DNA of 62,278 nucleotides, from contig NZ_JAIPUS010000018.1 in NCBI RefSeq assembly GCF_020055675.1, forward strand, positions 1-62,278. The letters run 5' to 3'. This document shows, one piece after another, positions 24,947 to 34,566 of this stretch. The first letter of the stretch is position 1, and each line of letters starts with the position of its first letter. This DNA comes from Marivita sp. (GTDB taxonomy: Bacteria; Pseudomonadota; Alphaproteobacteria; Rhodobacterales; Rhodobacteraceae). The notes beneath the pieces are model-generated. The model worked only from the letters and a program-made list of their open reading frames with translations. It was not told the origin of the DNA and searched no databases. The position numbers were made by a program, and so were the translations under genes.

Positions 24947-26431
24947 TTACAAGAAAGCGGTTTCCTCGAAACTGCGCAATTTTCTGCTGTGAATGCGTTC
25001 AAGCGGCATTTCGCGGAGCTGTTCCATGGCATGAATCCCGATCATCAGGTGCCGGGAGACCTGTGTCTTGTAGAAATCGGACGCCATCCCGGGCAGCTTC
25101 AATTCGCCGTGCAGCGGCTTGTCGCTGACGCAGAGCAAGGTTCCGTAGGGCACCCGGAACCGGAACCCGTTGGCAGCAATCGTCGCGCTTTCCATGTCGA
25201 GCGCGATGGCACGGCTCTGGCTGAGCCGTTGCACCGGGCCGCGCTGATCACGCAGTTCCCAGTTGCGGTTGTCGACGCTGGCCACGGTGCCCGTCCGCAT
25301 GATCCGCTTGAGATCGTATCCATCCAGTTGCGTTTCCTCGGCCACCGCCTGCTGCAACGCGATCTGGATCTCGGCAAGCGCCGGGATCGGCACCCAGACC
25401 GGCAGGTCGTCATCCAGCACCCGGTCTTCGCGCAGATACGCGTGGGCAAGGACAAAATCTCCAAGGCTTTGCGAATTGCGCAGCCCCGCGCAATGGCCCA
25501 CCATCATCCAGGCGTGCGGACGCAGCACCGCGATATGATCGGTCGCGGTCTTGGCATTGGATGGCCCCACCCCGATATTTACCAGGGTGATCCCGGACCC
25601 GCCCGCTCTTTTGAGGTGGTATGTCGGCATTTGCGGCATCTTTTCAACCGCGGGCAGCGGCGCATCGGGCTCTGAAATCTCTGCATTTCCGGTGCTCACG
25701 AACGCAGTGTAACCGCTGTCGGGATCGGCCAGCTGCGCCCGCGCGTAGGCCTCGAATTCGGCGACGTAGAACTGGTAGTTGGTAAACAGAACATGGTTCT
25801 GAAAATGTTCGGGATTGGTGGCGGTATAATGCGCCAGCCGGGCAAGCGAATAATCCACCCGCTGCGCGGTGAAAGGGGCCAGCGGTTCTGTCCCGTCCGC
25901 CGCAGGCTGGGCAACACCGTTGACGATATCGTCGTTGGTGGTCGCAAGATCCGGCACATCGAACACGTCGCGCAGGATAAAATCGGCCGCACCTTCTTGC
26001 GGCACGGTAATCGCGGCGTCGTTGGACACGGCAAAATGTACCGGCATCGGCGTATTGGACATCGCGACCTGCACCGGGACATTGTGATTTTCCAGCAAGA
26101 GCGAGACCTGCTGTTCAAGGTAGTGGCGGAACAATTCCGGCTGCGTGATCGTCGCGGCATGAGAGCCGGGATGCGATACATGACCAAAGCTCAGCCGACT
26201 ATCCACCTTGGCGAAACTGGTCGTCGTGATCCGCAGCTCCGGGTAAAAGGCGCGGTAGCGGACACCGGGATGGCCCTGCTCCATCGCGGTCTGGAAGCTG
26301 TCGCACAGAAACCGAACGGAGAGATGATAAAGCTCGCAAAGCCGGTTAACAGCGGCTTCCGAGTCATCGAACCGCTCGGCCGCGGGGGCCTCAGGGGAAA
26401 TGATATCCAGGTTGCTCGAACGGTTCTGCAT
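24947..26431 (-). CDS. amn: AMP nucleosidase
   Basis: A 494-residue enzyme that hydrolyses AMP to adenine and ribose-5-phosphate. The C-terminal nucleoside-phosphorylase-like domain shows ITLVNIGVGPSNAKTATDHI near residue 282, PHAWMMVGHCAGLRNSQSLGD near 307 and ALDMESATIAANGFRFRVPY near 420, where the Glu contacts ribose. The N-terminal ~180 residues are the Amn-specific domain. Length matches E. coli Amn (484). Ribosome-binding site GGAAAGG six bases before the ATG. A small hairpin (CCGC-TTTTA-GCGG, complement of about 24868-24880) downstream may terminate it. Confidence 0.92.
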   Translation of the reverse strand: MQNRSSNLDIISPEAPAAERFDDSEAAVNRLCELYHLSVRFLCDSFQTAMEQGHPGVRYRAFYPELRITTTSFAKVDSRLSFGHVSHPGSHAATITQPELFRHYLEQQVSLLLENHNVPVQVAMSNTPMPVHFAVSNDAAITVPQEGAADFILRDVFDVPDLATTNDDIVNGVAQPAADGTEPLAPFTAQRVDYSLARLAHYTATNPEHFQNHVLFTNYQFYVAEFEAYARAQLADPDSGYTAFVSTGNAEISEPDAPLPAVEKMPQMPTYHLKRAGGSGITLVNIGVGPSNAKTATDHIAVLRPHAWMMVGHCAGLRNSQSLGDFVLAHAYLREDRVLDDDLPVWVPIPALAEIQIALQQAVAEETQLDGYDLKRIMRTGTVASVDNRNWELRDQRGPVQRLSQSRAIALDMESATIAANGFRFRVPYGTLLCVSDKPLHGELKLPGMASDFYKTQVSRHLMIGIHAMEQLREMPLERIHSRKLRSFEETAFL

Positions 26432-26733
26432 GCACTGCCTTTCCGGGGTCTGCCCGCCATTGGCACAGGTTGGCAGGTCAATGACACGGGATCAAGTTTC
26501 CCGCAATCGCCCCGCGGATTTGCCCCTGGTGGAGCTCAAGCTCCGTTCACCCGAAGCGTTCGGATCCAGCCTGTGCGGCGTCGGTTTGAAATTTCTGGTC
26601 TGCGCCGTGCCGGTCTGAAATTCACCCTGTTCGAAACGGGGTCGGACGCGGCACGTGACAGTGCCGGGGCAAAGGGGTCCTTGACTTCGCACTGCGGCAG
26701 GTGTGCTGTACCGCAATAAAACTGGAGGACCAA
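26432..26733. promoter_or_regulatory. Divergent intergenic region (amn / aldolase-like gene)
   Basis: Three hundred bases without a gene. A possible plus-strand promoter is TTGACT at about 26681 with TGCTGT 17 bases later. A near repeat GGTTTGAAATT / GGTCTGAAATT lies around 26582-26622, and a small hairpin (GGAGC-TCAA-GCTCC) near 26531. None is strong enough to name. GGAGG at 26722 is the ribosome-binding site of the following gene. Confidence 0.35.
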
Positions 26734-27489
26734 ATGACCGTCACGCATCTCGCCCGCAACATGGACCACTGGCAAGAGCGCGCCGATCTGGCCGCAGCCT
26801 TTCGCTGGACGGCCCGGATGAACATGCATGAAGCCGTCGCCAACCATTTCAGCGTGTCGATCAACGAGGACGGTACGCGATTCCTGATGAATCCCAATCA
26901 GATGCATTTCTCCCGGATCAAGGCAAGCGATCTGATCGTCGTCGATGCCAATGATCCCGATACGCTGGATGGCCCGGATGCGCCGGACCCGACCGCCTGG
27001 GGATTGCATGGCGGCTTGCACCGGCACTGCCCCCACGCCCGCTGCGCGATGCATGTGCATTCGATCCACGCCACCGTGCTCGCCACCTTGCAAGACCCCC
27101 GCCTCCCGCCGGTCGACCAGAATTGCGCTGCTTTCTTCAACCGCTACGTCGTGGACAGCGATTACGGCGGACTTGCCTTCGAGGAAGAGGGCGAACGCTG
27201 TGCCCGCCTGTTCACCGATCCCAAGCAAAAGGTGATGATCATGGGCAACCACGGTGTCATGGTGATCGGAGACAGCGTGGCCGACACGTTCAACCGTCTT
27301 TACCATTTTGAACGTGCGGCCGAGACCTATATCCGCGCGCTTCAAACCGGCCAGCCTCTGAAGGTTCTGCCCGACGAGATCGCCGAGAAAACGGCACAGG
27401 AGATTGAAGCCTACCCGGAACAGGACCTCCGCCATTTGCAGGAATTGAAGTTAATTCTGGATGAAGAGGGATCCGATTACGCTGCTTGA
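26734..27489 (+). CDS. Class II aldolase/adducin family protein
   Basis: A 251-residue protein of the class II (zinc) aldolase/adducin fold, the family of fuculose- and ribulose-phosphate aldolases. Metal ligands can be read in HCPHARCAMHVHSIHATVLA (residues about 98-115, HxH) and in MGNHGVMVIGD near 170. AVANHFSVSI near residue 33 starts the fold. The start at 26734 is favoured by ACTGGAGGACCAA just upstream. No sugar genes are close, so the substrate is unknown; many such stand-alone proteins in Rhodobacteraceae have no assigned reaction. Confidence 0.8.
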   Translation: MTVTHLARNMDHWQERADLAAAFRWTARMNMHEAVANHFSVSINEDGTRFLMNPNQMHFSRIKASDLIVVDANDPDTLDGPDAPDPTAWGLHGGLHRHCPHARCAMHVHSIHATVLATLQDPRLPPVDQNCAAFFNRYVVDSDYGGLAFEEEGERCARLFTDPKQKVMIMGNHGVMVIGDSVADTFNRLYHFERAAETYIRALQTGQPLKVLPDEIAEKTAQEIEAYPEQDLRHLQELKLILDEEGSDYAA

Positions 27490-27558
27490 GCGTTACAAGG
27501 ACGGGTGCACCCTATTTGCACCGCTTGTCCTTGGGAATTTCGGAACCATCTTCGGACC

Positions 27559-28422
27559 ATGAATAAAGTCTTGCTCTCACTTGGTCATGGCTACTGCGTA
27601 TCCCATCTAGCCCGGCGGCTGGTGCCGCAGGGCTGGCGGATCGCGGGCACCACGCGGGATCCCGACAAATTCGCATCTCTGCGGGCGCAGGGGATCACCC
27701 CGCTCTTGTGGGACAGGGACGCGATCCTGCCTTGGCTCGAACACGCGAGCCACCTGCTCGTTTCCGCCGGGCCCACCGAAACAGGAGATCCGGCACTTGC
27801 GCTTTTGCAACCCGACATCACCAAACAGGCGGCCCGGCTAGACTGGGCCGGGTACCTGTCGACGACAGGCGTGTATGGCGACGCGCAGGGCGGCTGGGTG
27901 GACGAATGCACCCCACTGACGCCGGACACTGAACGCGGACGCCGCCGGGTGCGTGCAGAAGCGGCGTGGTCCGCGATTCCTGACCTGCCGCTGCACATCT
28001 TTCGGCTGGCTGGAATTTACGGTCCAGGCCGCGGCCCATTTGCCAAGGTGCGGGAGGGCAGCGCACGCCGGATCATCAAGCCGGGACAGGTGTTCAGCCG
28101 CATCCATGTCGAAGATATCGCGCAAACGCTGGAAGCATCGATGGCACATCCGAAACCGGGCGCGGTGTATAACCTGTGCGATGATGATCCTGCACCGCCG
28201 CAGGATGTTATCGCCCATGCCGCGGATCTGCTTGGCGTTGAAAGGCCCCCCGAGGTGCCGTTTGACGAGGCAGATTTGAGCCCGATGGCCCGCAGCTTTT
28301 ATTCGGAAAGCAAACGCGTCCGAAACGCCAAGATCAAATCCGATCTTGGCGTGACGTTGAAATACCCGGACTACCGGACCGGATTGGCAGCGCTATTGGC
28401 CGAAGAACGGGCAAGGCAATGA
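27559..28422 (+). CDS. NAD-dependent epimerase/dehydratase-like SDR (YeeZ-like)
   Basis: A 287-residue extended short-chain dehydrogenase fold. The N-terminal nucleotide turn is atypical: LLSLGHGYCVSHLARRL near residue 4 in place of GxxGxxG. YLSTTGVYGD (residue about 96) supplies the catalytic Ser/Tyr region, and FRLAGIYGPGRGP follows. It resembles YeeZ-like proteins of unknown substrate. The start at 27559 puts the nucleotide-binding strand at the N-terminus; an earlier in-frame codon at 27505 adds 18 unrelated residues. Overlaps the next gene by four bases. Confidence 0.8.
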   Translation: MNKVLLSLGHGYCVSHLARRLVPQGWRIAGTTRDPDKFASLRAQGITPLLWDRDAILPWLEHASHLLVSAGPTETGDPALALLQPDITKQAARLDWAGYLSTTGVYGDAQGGWVDECTPLTPDTERGRRRVRAEAAWSAIPDLPLHIFRLAGIYGPGRGPFAKVREGSARRIIKPGQVFSRIHVEDIAQTLEASMAHPKPGAVYNLCDDDPAPPQDVIAHAADLLGVERPPEVPFDEADLSPMARSFYSESKRVRNAKIKSDLGVTLKYPDYRTGLAALLAEERARQ

Positions 28423-29051
28423 CCGACAGGACCTTTGCTCCACGAACGCTGACAAGCCTTCTGGACACGCTTGACCCGGAAACGTCTGTCACCGGGGCAA
28501 CCACCCAGACGCGCGATGCGCGCGATGGTCTCACCGTCAGGGAAATGCTGGACCGTGTCGGCGCCCGATCCTTCGGTGCGGCGCTCCTGGTGCCGTCACT
28601 GGTTCTTGTGTCGCCATTGTCCGCGATTCCGCTCGTCCCGACGATCAGCGGATTGCTGATCCTGACAATCGCCACACAGGCGTTTCTGGGGCGCGAACAC
28701 CTCTGGCTGCCGAAATTCCTGTCGCGTCGAAAACTGCGCCGTGATCAGTTGGCCCGGGTGGTGCAAAACCTGCGCAAACCGGCGTACTGGCTGGACCGGA
28801 ACAGCCGCGACCGGCTGCGGTTCCTGTCAGGCCGGCCGATGGATCGCGTTGCGCTATTCGCGGTCATGCTCGTCGCGGCCACATGGCCCTTTCTGGAGCT
28901 CCTGCCGATGTTCACATCGGTCAGCGCCGGGGGTGTGGCGCTTGTCGCATTTGCACTGATGGTCCGGGACGGGGTCGTTCTGATCGGCGGCTACATGGTG
29001 CTGGCCTTGTCTCTCGGCGTGGTAGTGACCCTGGTTGCCGGCCTCACCTAG
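28419..29051 (+). CDS. ExoD-family membrane protein
   Basis: A 210-residue inner-membrane protein with hydrophobic segments at about 55-85, 145-165 and 170-208. The segment SFGAALLVPSLVLVSPLSAIP and the following PTISGLLILTIATQAFLGRE are the signature of the ExoD family, named from Rhizobium exoD mutants with altered exopolysaccharide and alkali sensitivity. Molecular activity is unknown. It overlaps the epimerase-like gene by ATGA, suggesting co-translation. Confidence 0.85.
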   Translation: MTDRTFAPRTLTSLLDTLDPETSVTGATTQTRDARDGLTVREMLDRVGARSFGAALLVPSLVLVSPLSAIPLVPTISGLLILTIATQAFLGREHLWLPKFLSRRKLRRDQLARVVQNLRKPAYWLDRNSRDRLRFLSGRPMDRVALFAVMLVAATWPFLELLPMFTSVSAGGVALVAFALMVRDGVVLIGGYMVLALSLGVVVTLVAGLT

Positions 29052-29150
29052 CACGCGTCGCGGGCATCTACATTCCAACGAGCGTCCCTGACCGTCTGAC
29101 ACCACAGGCCCGAAAAACGCAAAATCCGGACCCGCTTTGTGCGCCGCAGA

Positions 29151-31076
29151 TCAGGCACGTTTGCTCATTGCAGCAACATTCATCACATCCAGAACCTTCG
29201 CCTCGATATGTTCAGCGTTGAGTTGTGCCACGTCATACATCGCCGCAGGGCTGGCTTGATCGATGAAAATATCGGGCAGAACCATGGAGCGGTATTTCAA
29301 CCCTCGGTCAAACACGCCCTCTTCGGCCAAAAGTTGCGAGACATGGCTGCCAAAGCCACCAATCGCGCCTTCCTCGATGGTGATGAGCGCCTCATGTTCG
29401 GACGCCAATTGGAGGATCAAGTCACGATCCAGCGGCTTGGCAAAACGCGCATCCGCCACTGTCGGCGTGATCCCCTTGCCTGCAAGCGCCTCGCATGCGG
29501 TCATGACTTCGCCCAGGCGTGTGCCGAAAGACAGGATCGCGACCTTGCTGCCCTCGCGGATCATGCGCCCCTTGCCGATCTCAAGAACTAGGCCACGTTC
29601 GGGCATCTCGACTCCCTGCCCCTCACCGCGTGGATAGCGAAAGGCAATCGGTCCGTCACCATGCGCCGCTGCGGTGGCAACCATGTGTTTCAGTTCGGCC
29701 TCGTCTGCTGCCGCCATGACGACGAACCCCGGCAAATTCGAAAGGTAAGCCACGTCATAGCTGCCGGCATGAGTCGCCCCATCGGCCCCGACAAGCCCTG
29801 CGCGGTCGATGGCAAAGCGCACAGGCAAGCGCTGGATCGCCACGTCATGCACGATCTGGTCAAAGCCGCGTTGAAGGAAGGTGGAGTAAATCGCGCAGAA
29901 CGGCTTGAGCCCACCCGCCGCCAGACCGGCGCAAAAGGTAACACCGTGCTGTTCGGCAATCCCGACATCAAACGTGCGCGACGGATATCGGTTGGCGAAC
30001 AGATCCAGCCCCGTACCATCCGGCATCGCGGCCGTCACCGCGCAAATCAGCGGGTCATCCGCCGCTTCCTGCATCAACGCTTGCGCGAACACCTTGGTAT
30101 AGCTGGGCGCATTGGAGGGTGATTTCTTCTGCTCGCCCGTCACCACATCGAACTTGGCCCGCGCATGGCCGCGGTCCGCAGCGCCTTCGGCGGGGGCGAA
30201 CCCCTTGCCCTTCTTCGTCGCGATATGGATCAGGATCGGCCCATCCGCGCGCTCCTTTACCGTGCGCAGGACGGGCATCAACTGGTCAAGGTCATGGCCA
30301 TCGATCGGCCCGATATAGGAAAAACCCAACGCCTCGAACAACGTCCCACCCACGGTCATTCCCTTGACCAGATCGCGCGCGCGCTTGGCCCCTTCGCGGA
30401 AGGGCTCGGGCAGAAGACTCACAGCGCCCTTGGCGGCGTCCTTGAAATCCTGGAACGGCGCGCCGGCATAAAGCTGCGACAGGTAAGACGACATGGCCCC
30501 CACCGGTGGTGCGATGCTCATTTCGTTATCATTCAGGATCACGATCAGGCGCTTGTCGAGGGCACCCGCATTGTTCATCGCCTCATAGGCCATGCCCGCA
30601 CTCATCGCGCCATCCCCGATCACGGCGATCGCGTCCCCGTGACCGGTATCGCAATTGCCGCCCAAATCCCGCGCAACGGCAAAGCCCAGCGCGGCCGAGA
30701 TCGACGTGGAGCTATGCGCCGCGCCAAATGGATCATAGGGCGATTCCGACCGTTTGGTGAAGCCGGAGAGCCCGTTCTCCTGCCGCAGCGTGCCCATCTT
30801 GGCACGTCGCCCTGTCAGGATCTTGTGTGGATAACACTGGTGCGACACATCCCAGATAATCTTGTCGCGTGGCGTGTCGAATATGGCGTGCAGCGCCACC
30901 GTCAGCTCGATCACCCCCAGCCCGGCGCCCAGATGCCCGCCGGTCCTGGATACCGCTGCAATCGTATCGGCGCGCAGCTCGTCTGCGAGCTGCGCGAGCT
31001 GTTCGTCGGAAAACCGTTTCAAATCCGCCGGTGAGGACACGGTATCGAGAAGCGGAGTGTCTGTAGGGGTGGTCAT
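29151..31076 (-). CDS. dxs: 1-deoxy-D-xylulose-5-phosphate synthase
   Basis: A 641-residue thiamine-diphosphate enzyme that condenses pyruvate and glyceraldehyde-3-phosphate, the first step of the MEP isoprenoid pathway. [18 protein letters not shown] near residue 46, [14 protein letters not shown] near 75, the TPP motif [20 protein letters not shown] near 151, and the transketolase pyrimidine-binding domain from about 320 ([15 protein letters not shown]). The last gene of the deacetylase-xseB-ispA-dxs run; ispA ends 22 bases upstream. ATG at 31076. Confidence 0.96.
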   Translation of the reverse strand: MTTPTDTPLLDTVSSPADLKRFSDEQLAQLADELRADTIAAVSRTGGHLGAGLGVIELTVALHAIFDTPRDKIIWDVSHQCYPHKILTGRRAKMGTLRQENGLSGFTKRSESPYDPFGAAHSSTSISAALGFAVARDLGGNCDTGHGDAIAVIGDGAMSAGMAYEAMNNAGALDKRLIVILNDNEMSIAPPVGAMSSYLSQLYAGAPFQDFKDAAKGAVSLLPEPFREGAKRARDLVKGMTVGGTLFEALGFSYIGPIDGHDLDQLMPVLRTVKERADGPILIHIATKKGKGFAPAEGAADRGHARAKFDVVTGEQKKSPSNAPSYTKVFAQALMQEAADDPLICAVTAAMPDGTGLDLFANRYPSRTFDVGIAEQHGVTFCAGLAAGGLKPFCAIYSTFLQRGFDQIVHDVAIQRLPVRFAIDRAGLVGADGATHAGSYDVAYLSNLPGFVVMAAADEAELKHMVATAAAHGDGPIAFRYPRGEGQGVEMPERGLVLEIGKGRMIREGSKVAILSFGTRLGEVMTACEALAGKGITPTVADARFAKPLDRDLILQLASEHEALITIEEGAIGGFGSHVSQLLAEEGVFDRGLKYRSMVLPDIFIDQASPAAMYDVAQLNAEHIEAKVLDVMNVAAMSKRA

Positions 31077-31097
31077 GTACCGCGCCTCCGGGTCGCA

Positions 31098-31967
31098 TCA
31101 GGTATCGCGCGAGATAACGAACCGCGCTGCGTCATTCAAGGTTCTCGCCCTGTCACCATAGGGCGACACGGCATCACAGGCGGCCTCGACAAGCTCTGCG
31201 GCACGGCGTTTCGCGCCCTCCAGTCCCAGCAACGAGACAAAGGTCGCCTTGCCCCGATCCGCATCCTTGCCGACCGCTTTGCCAACGATAGTCTTGTCAC
31301 CTTCCACGTCCAGAATGTCATCCGCGATCTGGAAGGCCAGGCCAAGCGCATTGGCGTAATCGGTGAGCGGTTGCATATCCGCCTGCGCCATGCGTGCGCC
31401 CGCCTGCGCCGACCAGACAATCAATGCGCCAGTCTTGCCGGCCTGCAACGCGGTGATCTGCTCAAGTGTCAAAGGCGCATCCGTGGATTCCGCCGCGATA
31501 TCGAGCGCCTGCCCCAAAACCATCCCGCTGCGGCCCGACGCGCGCGCGAGGCTGCGCGCAAGCTCCACGCGCACTTCTGCCAAGGGGTGACAGGCCGGCT
31601 CCAGCACAAGCTCGAATCCAAGCGTTTGCAAGGCGTCGCCGACCAATACGGCCGTGCCGTCATCCCATTTGCGATGCACGGTGGGCAGACCGCGGCGCAG
31701 ATCGTCATCGTCCATGCAAGGCAGATCGTCATGCACGAGGCTGTAGGCGTGGGTCGCCTCGATCGCGGCGGCGGCCCAGATCGCCTGCGCCTGCGGCACT
31801 TCATGCAACCGTGCCGTCTCCAAAACCAGAAAACCGCGCAACCGCTTGCCACCCGAGACGGCATAGCGCATCCCGTCCGCCAGGGGCAGGTCGGGGCCGT
31901 CTTTCAGAACTGTTTCAAGATGTGCGCCGATCGCATCGGCATCGTGGCGCAGGGCATCGGCAAACAT
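31098..31967 (-). CDS. ispA: Farnesyl (geranyl) diphosphate synthase
   Basis: A 289-residue trans-prenyl synthase. The first aspartate-rich motif is SLVHDDLPCMDDDDLRRG near residue 80, the second FQIADDILDVEGD near 212; GGKRLRGFLVL lies near 40. Short-chain class: the residues before the first motif (ATHAYSLVHDD) fit FPP synthases. It supplies C15 (or C20) diphosphates for quinone and hopanoid synthesis. Nine bases separate it from xseB upstream, and 21 from dxs downstream, so the isoprenoid genes form one operon. Confidence 0.94.
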   Translation of the reverse strand: MFADALRHDADAIGAHLETVLKDGPDLPLADGMRYAVSGGKRLRGFLVLETARLHEVPQAQAIWAAAAIEATHAYSLVHDDLPCMDDDDLRRGLPTVHRKWDDGTAVLVGDALQTLGFELVLEPACHPLAEVRVELARSLARASGRSGMVLGQALDIAAESTDAPLTLEQITALQAGKTGALIVWSAQAGARMAQADMQPLTDYANALGLAFQIADDILDVEGDKTIVGKAVGKDADRGKATFVSLLGLEGAKRRAAELVEAACDAVSPYGDRARTLNDAARFVISRDT

Positions 31968-31976
31968 TGCGGCGGC

Positions 31977-32219
31977 TTAGTCCGGATCGAACGGCGCAGT
32001 GCCCTTGGGCTGACCGTCGGCATCCAGCGTGATCGCCGCCACCTTTTCCTGCGCCTCGTTCAGCTTGGCCTCGCAGCGCTTCTTGAGAGCCGCCCCGCGT
32101 TCGTAGAGCGAGATGGACTCCTCAAGCGCCACGTCGCCGCGCTCCAACTGGCCAACCACCTTTTCCAACTCGGCCATCGCGGTCTCAAAGCTCATTTCTT
32201 CTACCGGTGTCTCGCTCAT
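31977..32219 (-). CDS. xseB: Exodeoxyribonuclease VII small subunit
   Basis: An 80-residue protein with the XseB pattern SFETAMAELEKVVGQLERGD at residues 9-28, LEESISLYERGAALKKRCEA at residues 33-52, and the acidic tail. It forms the many-copy small subunit that wraps XseA in the nuclease degrading single-stranded DNA. It overlaps the deacetylase-like gene by four bases and leads into ispA, a common alphaproteobacterial order. Confidence 0.94.
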   Translation of the reverse strand: MSETPVEEMSFETAMAELEKVVGQLERGDVALEESISLYERGAALKKRCEAKLNEAQEKVAAITLDADGQPKGTAPFDPD

Positions 32220-33142
32220 GACGCGGCCTCCATCAATTCATCAACATGCGCGCGTGCGCTGTCTGCCAAGGCTGACAAATCATAGCCCCCTTCCAGAGTC
32301 GAGACGACACGACTCTCGCAAAGCTCGGCCGCGAGCGCGCAAAGCTCCCGGGTGAGCCAGCGGAAATCTTCGGTTGTCCATTGCAGCTCGGCGAGGGGAT
32401 CATCCTGATGCGCGTCAAAGCCCGCCGAGATGATGATCAACTCCGGCTCGAAGGCGCGCAAGCGCGGGAAAATCCGCGTCTCGTAGGCCGCACGCATCTC
32501 GGCGCTACCGCTGCGCGGGGCCAGCGGGATGTTCAGCACATTGTCATACGCACCTTTTTCGGATGGATCGCCGCTGCCCGGCCAAAGTGGCATTTGCTGA
32601 CTGGTGATCGTCAGCGCGCGCGCTTCGTCCCACAATAAATCCTGCGTCCCGTTGCCGTGATGCACATCAAAATCCACAACCGCCACGCGGCGCAACCCAT
32701 GCGCCTGAAGCGCGTGTTTCGCACCGATCGCGGCATTGCCGAATAGGCAGAACCCCATCGGCGTCGATGTTTCGGCATGATGCCCCGGCGGCCGGATCGC
32801 GCAGAAGGCATTGGAAACCTCCTCGTCCAGCACCATGTCCACCGCGCGCACGACCGCGCCCGCAGCCCGCATGGCCGCAGCCACGCTGCCGGGTGACATC
32901 CATGTGTCGGCATCCAGTTGGTTAAAGCCGTCCTTCGGGGCGGCCACGGTGATGGCCTCGATATGCGATCGCGGATGGACATAAGCCAGATGCGCCGGAT
33001 CCACCAATGGCGCGCTCTCGCGCGTCAGGTCCAACCCTTGCAACGCATGCAGCACATGTTCCAGCCGCGCGACTCGTTCCGGGTGCCCGTTCGGTGTAAC
33101 GTGATCCAGACAATCTGCATGTGTGATCAATGCCGTCCCCAT
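32216..33142 (-). CDS. Histone deacetylase-family amidohydrolase
   Basis: A 308-residue class II HDAC-like enzyme (acetoin utilisation/acetylpolyamine amidohydrolase relatives). Zinc and catalytic residues are visible: RPPGHHAETSTPMGFC near residue 117 (His pair), VAVVDFDVHHGNGTQDLL near 152 (Asp-His), and ELIIISAGFDAHQDDPL near 238 (second Asp). The start is the ATG at 33142, six bases after GAGGGG; another in-frame ATG at 33148 abuts that site. Bacterial members act on acetylated small amines or unknown substrates. First gene of the xseB-ispA-dxs operon. Confidence 0.9.
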   Translation of the reverse strand: MGTALITHADCLDHVTPNGHPERVARLEHVLHALQGLDLTRESAPLVDPAHLAYVHPRSHIEAITVAAPKDGFNQLDADTWMSPGSVAAAMRAAGAVVRAVDMVLDEEVSNAFCAIRPPGHHAETSTPMGFCLFGNAAIGAKHALQAHGLRRVAVVDFDVHHGNGTQDLLWDEARALTITSQQMPLWPGSGDPSEKGAYDNVLNIPLAPRSGSAEMRAAYETRIFPRLRAFEPELIIISAGFDAHQDDPLAELQWTTEDFRWLTRELCALAAELCESRVVSTLEGGYDLSALADSARAHVDELMEAAS

Positions 33143-33191
33143 GCGCATCCCCTCGCATCTTCTCTTTTCAAATATGCAAAAACCAAACCCG

Positions 33192-33893
33192 TCAATCGGG
33201 TGCAAGCATATACCCCGCGCCGCGCACCGTTTGCAGGTAGCGGGGCTGCTTCGGATTGTCCTCGAGCTTGCGGCGCAGACGGGTGATCTGCACATCCACC
33301 GCACGCTCCTGGCTCTGGCCGCGGTCGCGGCCCAATTCTTCGACCAACTGCGACCGGCTGAGCGGTTCACCGGGTTTGCCTGCGAAGATCTTCATCAGCT
33401 GGATCTCTGTCGAGGTCAGCCGCACAAGATCTTCGCCGCGCCACATCTCGGAGCGTTCCGTGTCATAGCGGATCGGCCCGAGGTTCAAGTATTTCGGCGC
33501 ACCATTATCAGCCACCAGCTCCGGCATCCGGCGCAGGATGGCGTTGATCCGCAGAAGCAGTTCCTTCGGCTCGAACGGCTTGCTCAGGTAATCGTCGGCC
33601 CCGGCCTCCAGCCCCGCGATTCGATCTTCGGTTTCGGCCCGCGCCGTAAGCAGCAGGATCGGCGTTGCGGCCGTCTCACGGATTCGCCGCGTCAGGCTGA
33701 TCCCGTCCTCGCCCGGCATCATCACGTCGAGCACGATCAGGTCAAAATCCAGACCCGACAGGATGCGACGCGCATGCGCCGCATCACGCGCGGAGGTGAC
33801 AAGGAAGCCGTTGCGGATCAGGAATTTCTGCAACAATCCACGAATGCGCTCGTCATCATCGACGATCAGCAGATGTGCGTCTGGATCAGCCAT
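33192..33893 (-). CDS. petR: OmpR-family response regulator (PetR-like)
   Basis: A 233-residue two-domain regulator. Receiver residues: LLIVDDDERI near 8 (acidic pair), LIVLDVMMPGEDG near 53 (phospho-Asp), LLLTARAET near 80, and the Lys in YLSKPFEPKE near 101. The C-terminal winged helix (about 135-230) ends in VDVQITRLRRKLEDNP. It is translated one base after the MarR-like gene. The MarR + OmpR pair without a kinase is the arrangement of petP-petR of Rhodobacter capsulatus, needed for cytochrome bc1 gene expression; the symbol rests on that synteny and size, not on a search. ATG at 33893. Confidence 0.78.
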   Translation of the reverse strand: MADPDAHLLIVDDDERIRGLLQKFLIRNGFLVTSARDAAHARRILSGLDFDLIVLDVMMPGEDGISLTRRIRETAATPILLLTARAETEDRIAGLEAGADDYLSKPFEPKELLLRINAILRRMPELVADNGAPKYLNLGPIRYDTERSEMWRGEDLVRLTSTEIQLMKIFAGKPGEPLSRSQLVEELGRDRGQSQERAVDVQITRLRRKLEDNPKQPRYLQTVRGAGYMLAPD

Positions 33894-33894
33894 A

Positions 33895-34428
33895 TCAGCG
33901 CCCGTCCCGCAGCGCGATATAGGCCTGCCGCATATCCTCATCCATCATGGCTTCGAGCACCGTCTTGAATCCCGCGACCGCCTCAGGCCCCGCCTTGCGA
34001 TATGCATCCCGCATCCGCACTCGTTGCGCGTCCGACAATTGCTGTTCCAGCGCCTTGCCCGCCTCGGTCAGGGTCAGATGCCGTTCACGTTTGTCACTGC
34101 GACCGATATGGCTTTGGACCAGACCATCCTCGATCAAGGTCCGCAAGACACGGTTCAGCGATTGCTTCGTGACCCCGAGGATGGCCAGCAGGTTATTCAC
34201 CGTCGTGCCCGGCGCGCAATGGATGAAGTGCAGCGCCCGGTGATGCGCCCGACCATAGGACAGTTCTTCTAAAATGCGGTCCGGATCGGCCGTGAACCCG
34301 CGATAGGCAAAAAACATCGCTTCGATACCCTGTCGAAGCTGTTCATCGGTAAGATACAGCAGCGCCTGCCCGGTTGATGCGCTTTGGGATTGTCCGTCCG
34401 CCATGAGTCGCCTGTCCGATCCTTGCAT
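33895..34428 (-). CDS. petP: MarR-family regulator (PetP-like)
   Basis: A 177-residue MarR-type winged helix protein: DEQLRQGIEAMFFAYRGFTA early, then HFIHCAPGTTVNNLLAILGV, VTKQSLNRVLRTLIEDGLV (recognition helix) and the wing RSDKRERHLTLTEAG. The start at 34428 has GAGG seven bases upstream; an earlier frame to 34476 would run through a promoter and operator. It precedes petR by one base. A near-perfect inverted repeat 14 bases upstream of its start is the likely operator for self-control and for ilvE. Confidence 0.78.
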   Translation of the reverse strand: MQGSDRRLMADGQSQSASTGQALLYLTDEQLRQGIEAMFFAYRGFTADPDRILEELSYGRAHHRALHFIHCAPGTTVNNLLAILGVTKQSLNRVLRTLIEDGLVQSHIGRSDKRERHLTLTEAGKALEQQLSDAQRVRMRDAYRKAGPEAVAGFKTVLEAMMDEDMRQAYIALRDGR

Positions 34429-34442
34429 TTGGTTGCCTCGAA

Positions 34443-34459
34443 AATAAGTCAGTCTTATT
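34443..34459. promoter_or_regulatory. Inverted repeat, probable MarR/PetP operator
   Basis: AATAAG-TCAGT-CTTATT, a 17-base inverted repeat with only one unmatched pair around the central base. MarR dimers bind elements of this size. It lies 14 bases before the petP-like start and its right arm overlaps the first two bases of the -35 box of the ilvE promoter, so binding could repress both genes. Confidence 0.6.
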
Positions 34460-34486
34460 GACATTCCAAGGATCAAATGCTAGCAA
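34458..34486 (+). promoter_or_regulatory. Sigma-70-type promoter of ilvE
   Basis: TTGACA (34458-34463, a perfect -35), a 17-base spacer, and TAGCAA (34481-34486) as -10. Transcription would begin near 34493, giving a leader of about 75 bases with AAGGAGG before the ilvE start. The -10 is weak, which fits a regulated promoter. Confidence 0.6.
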
Positions 34487-34566
34487 ATCCTAAATTTGAC
34501 GCAATATTATGTCCGTTGCGGCCCTATTTTGCGCAATTAACGAAAATTCAGGCAAGGAGGTTAGAC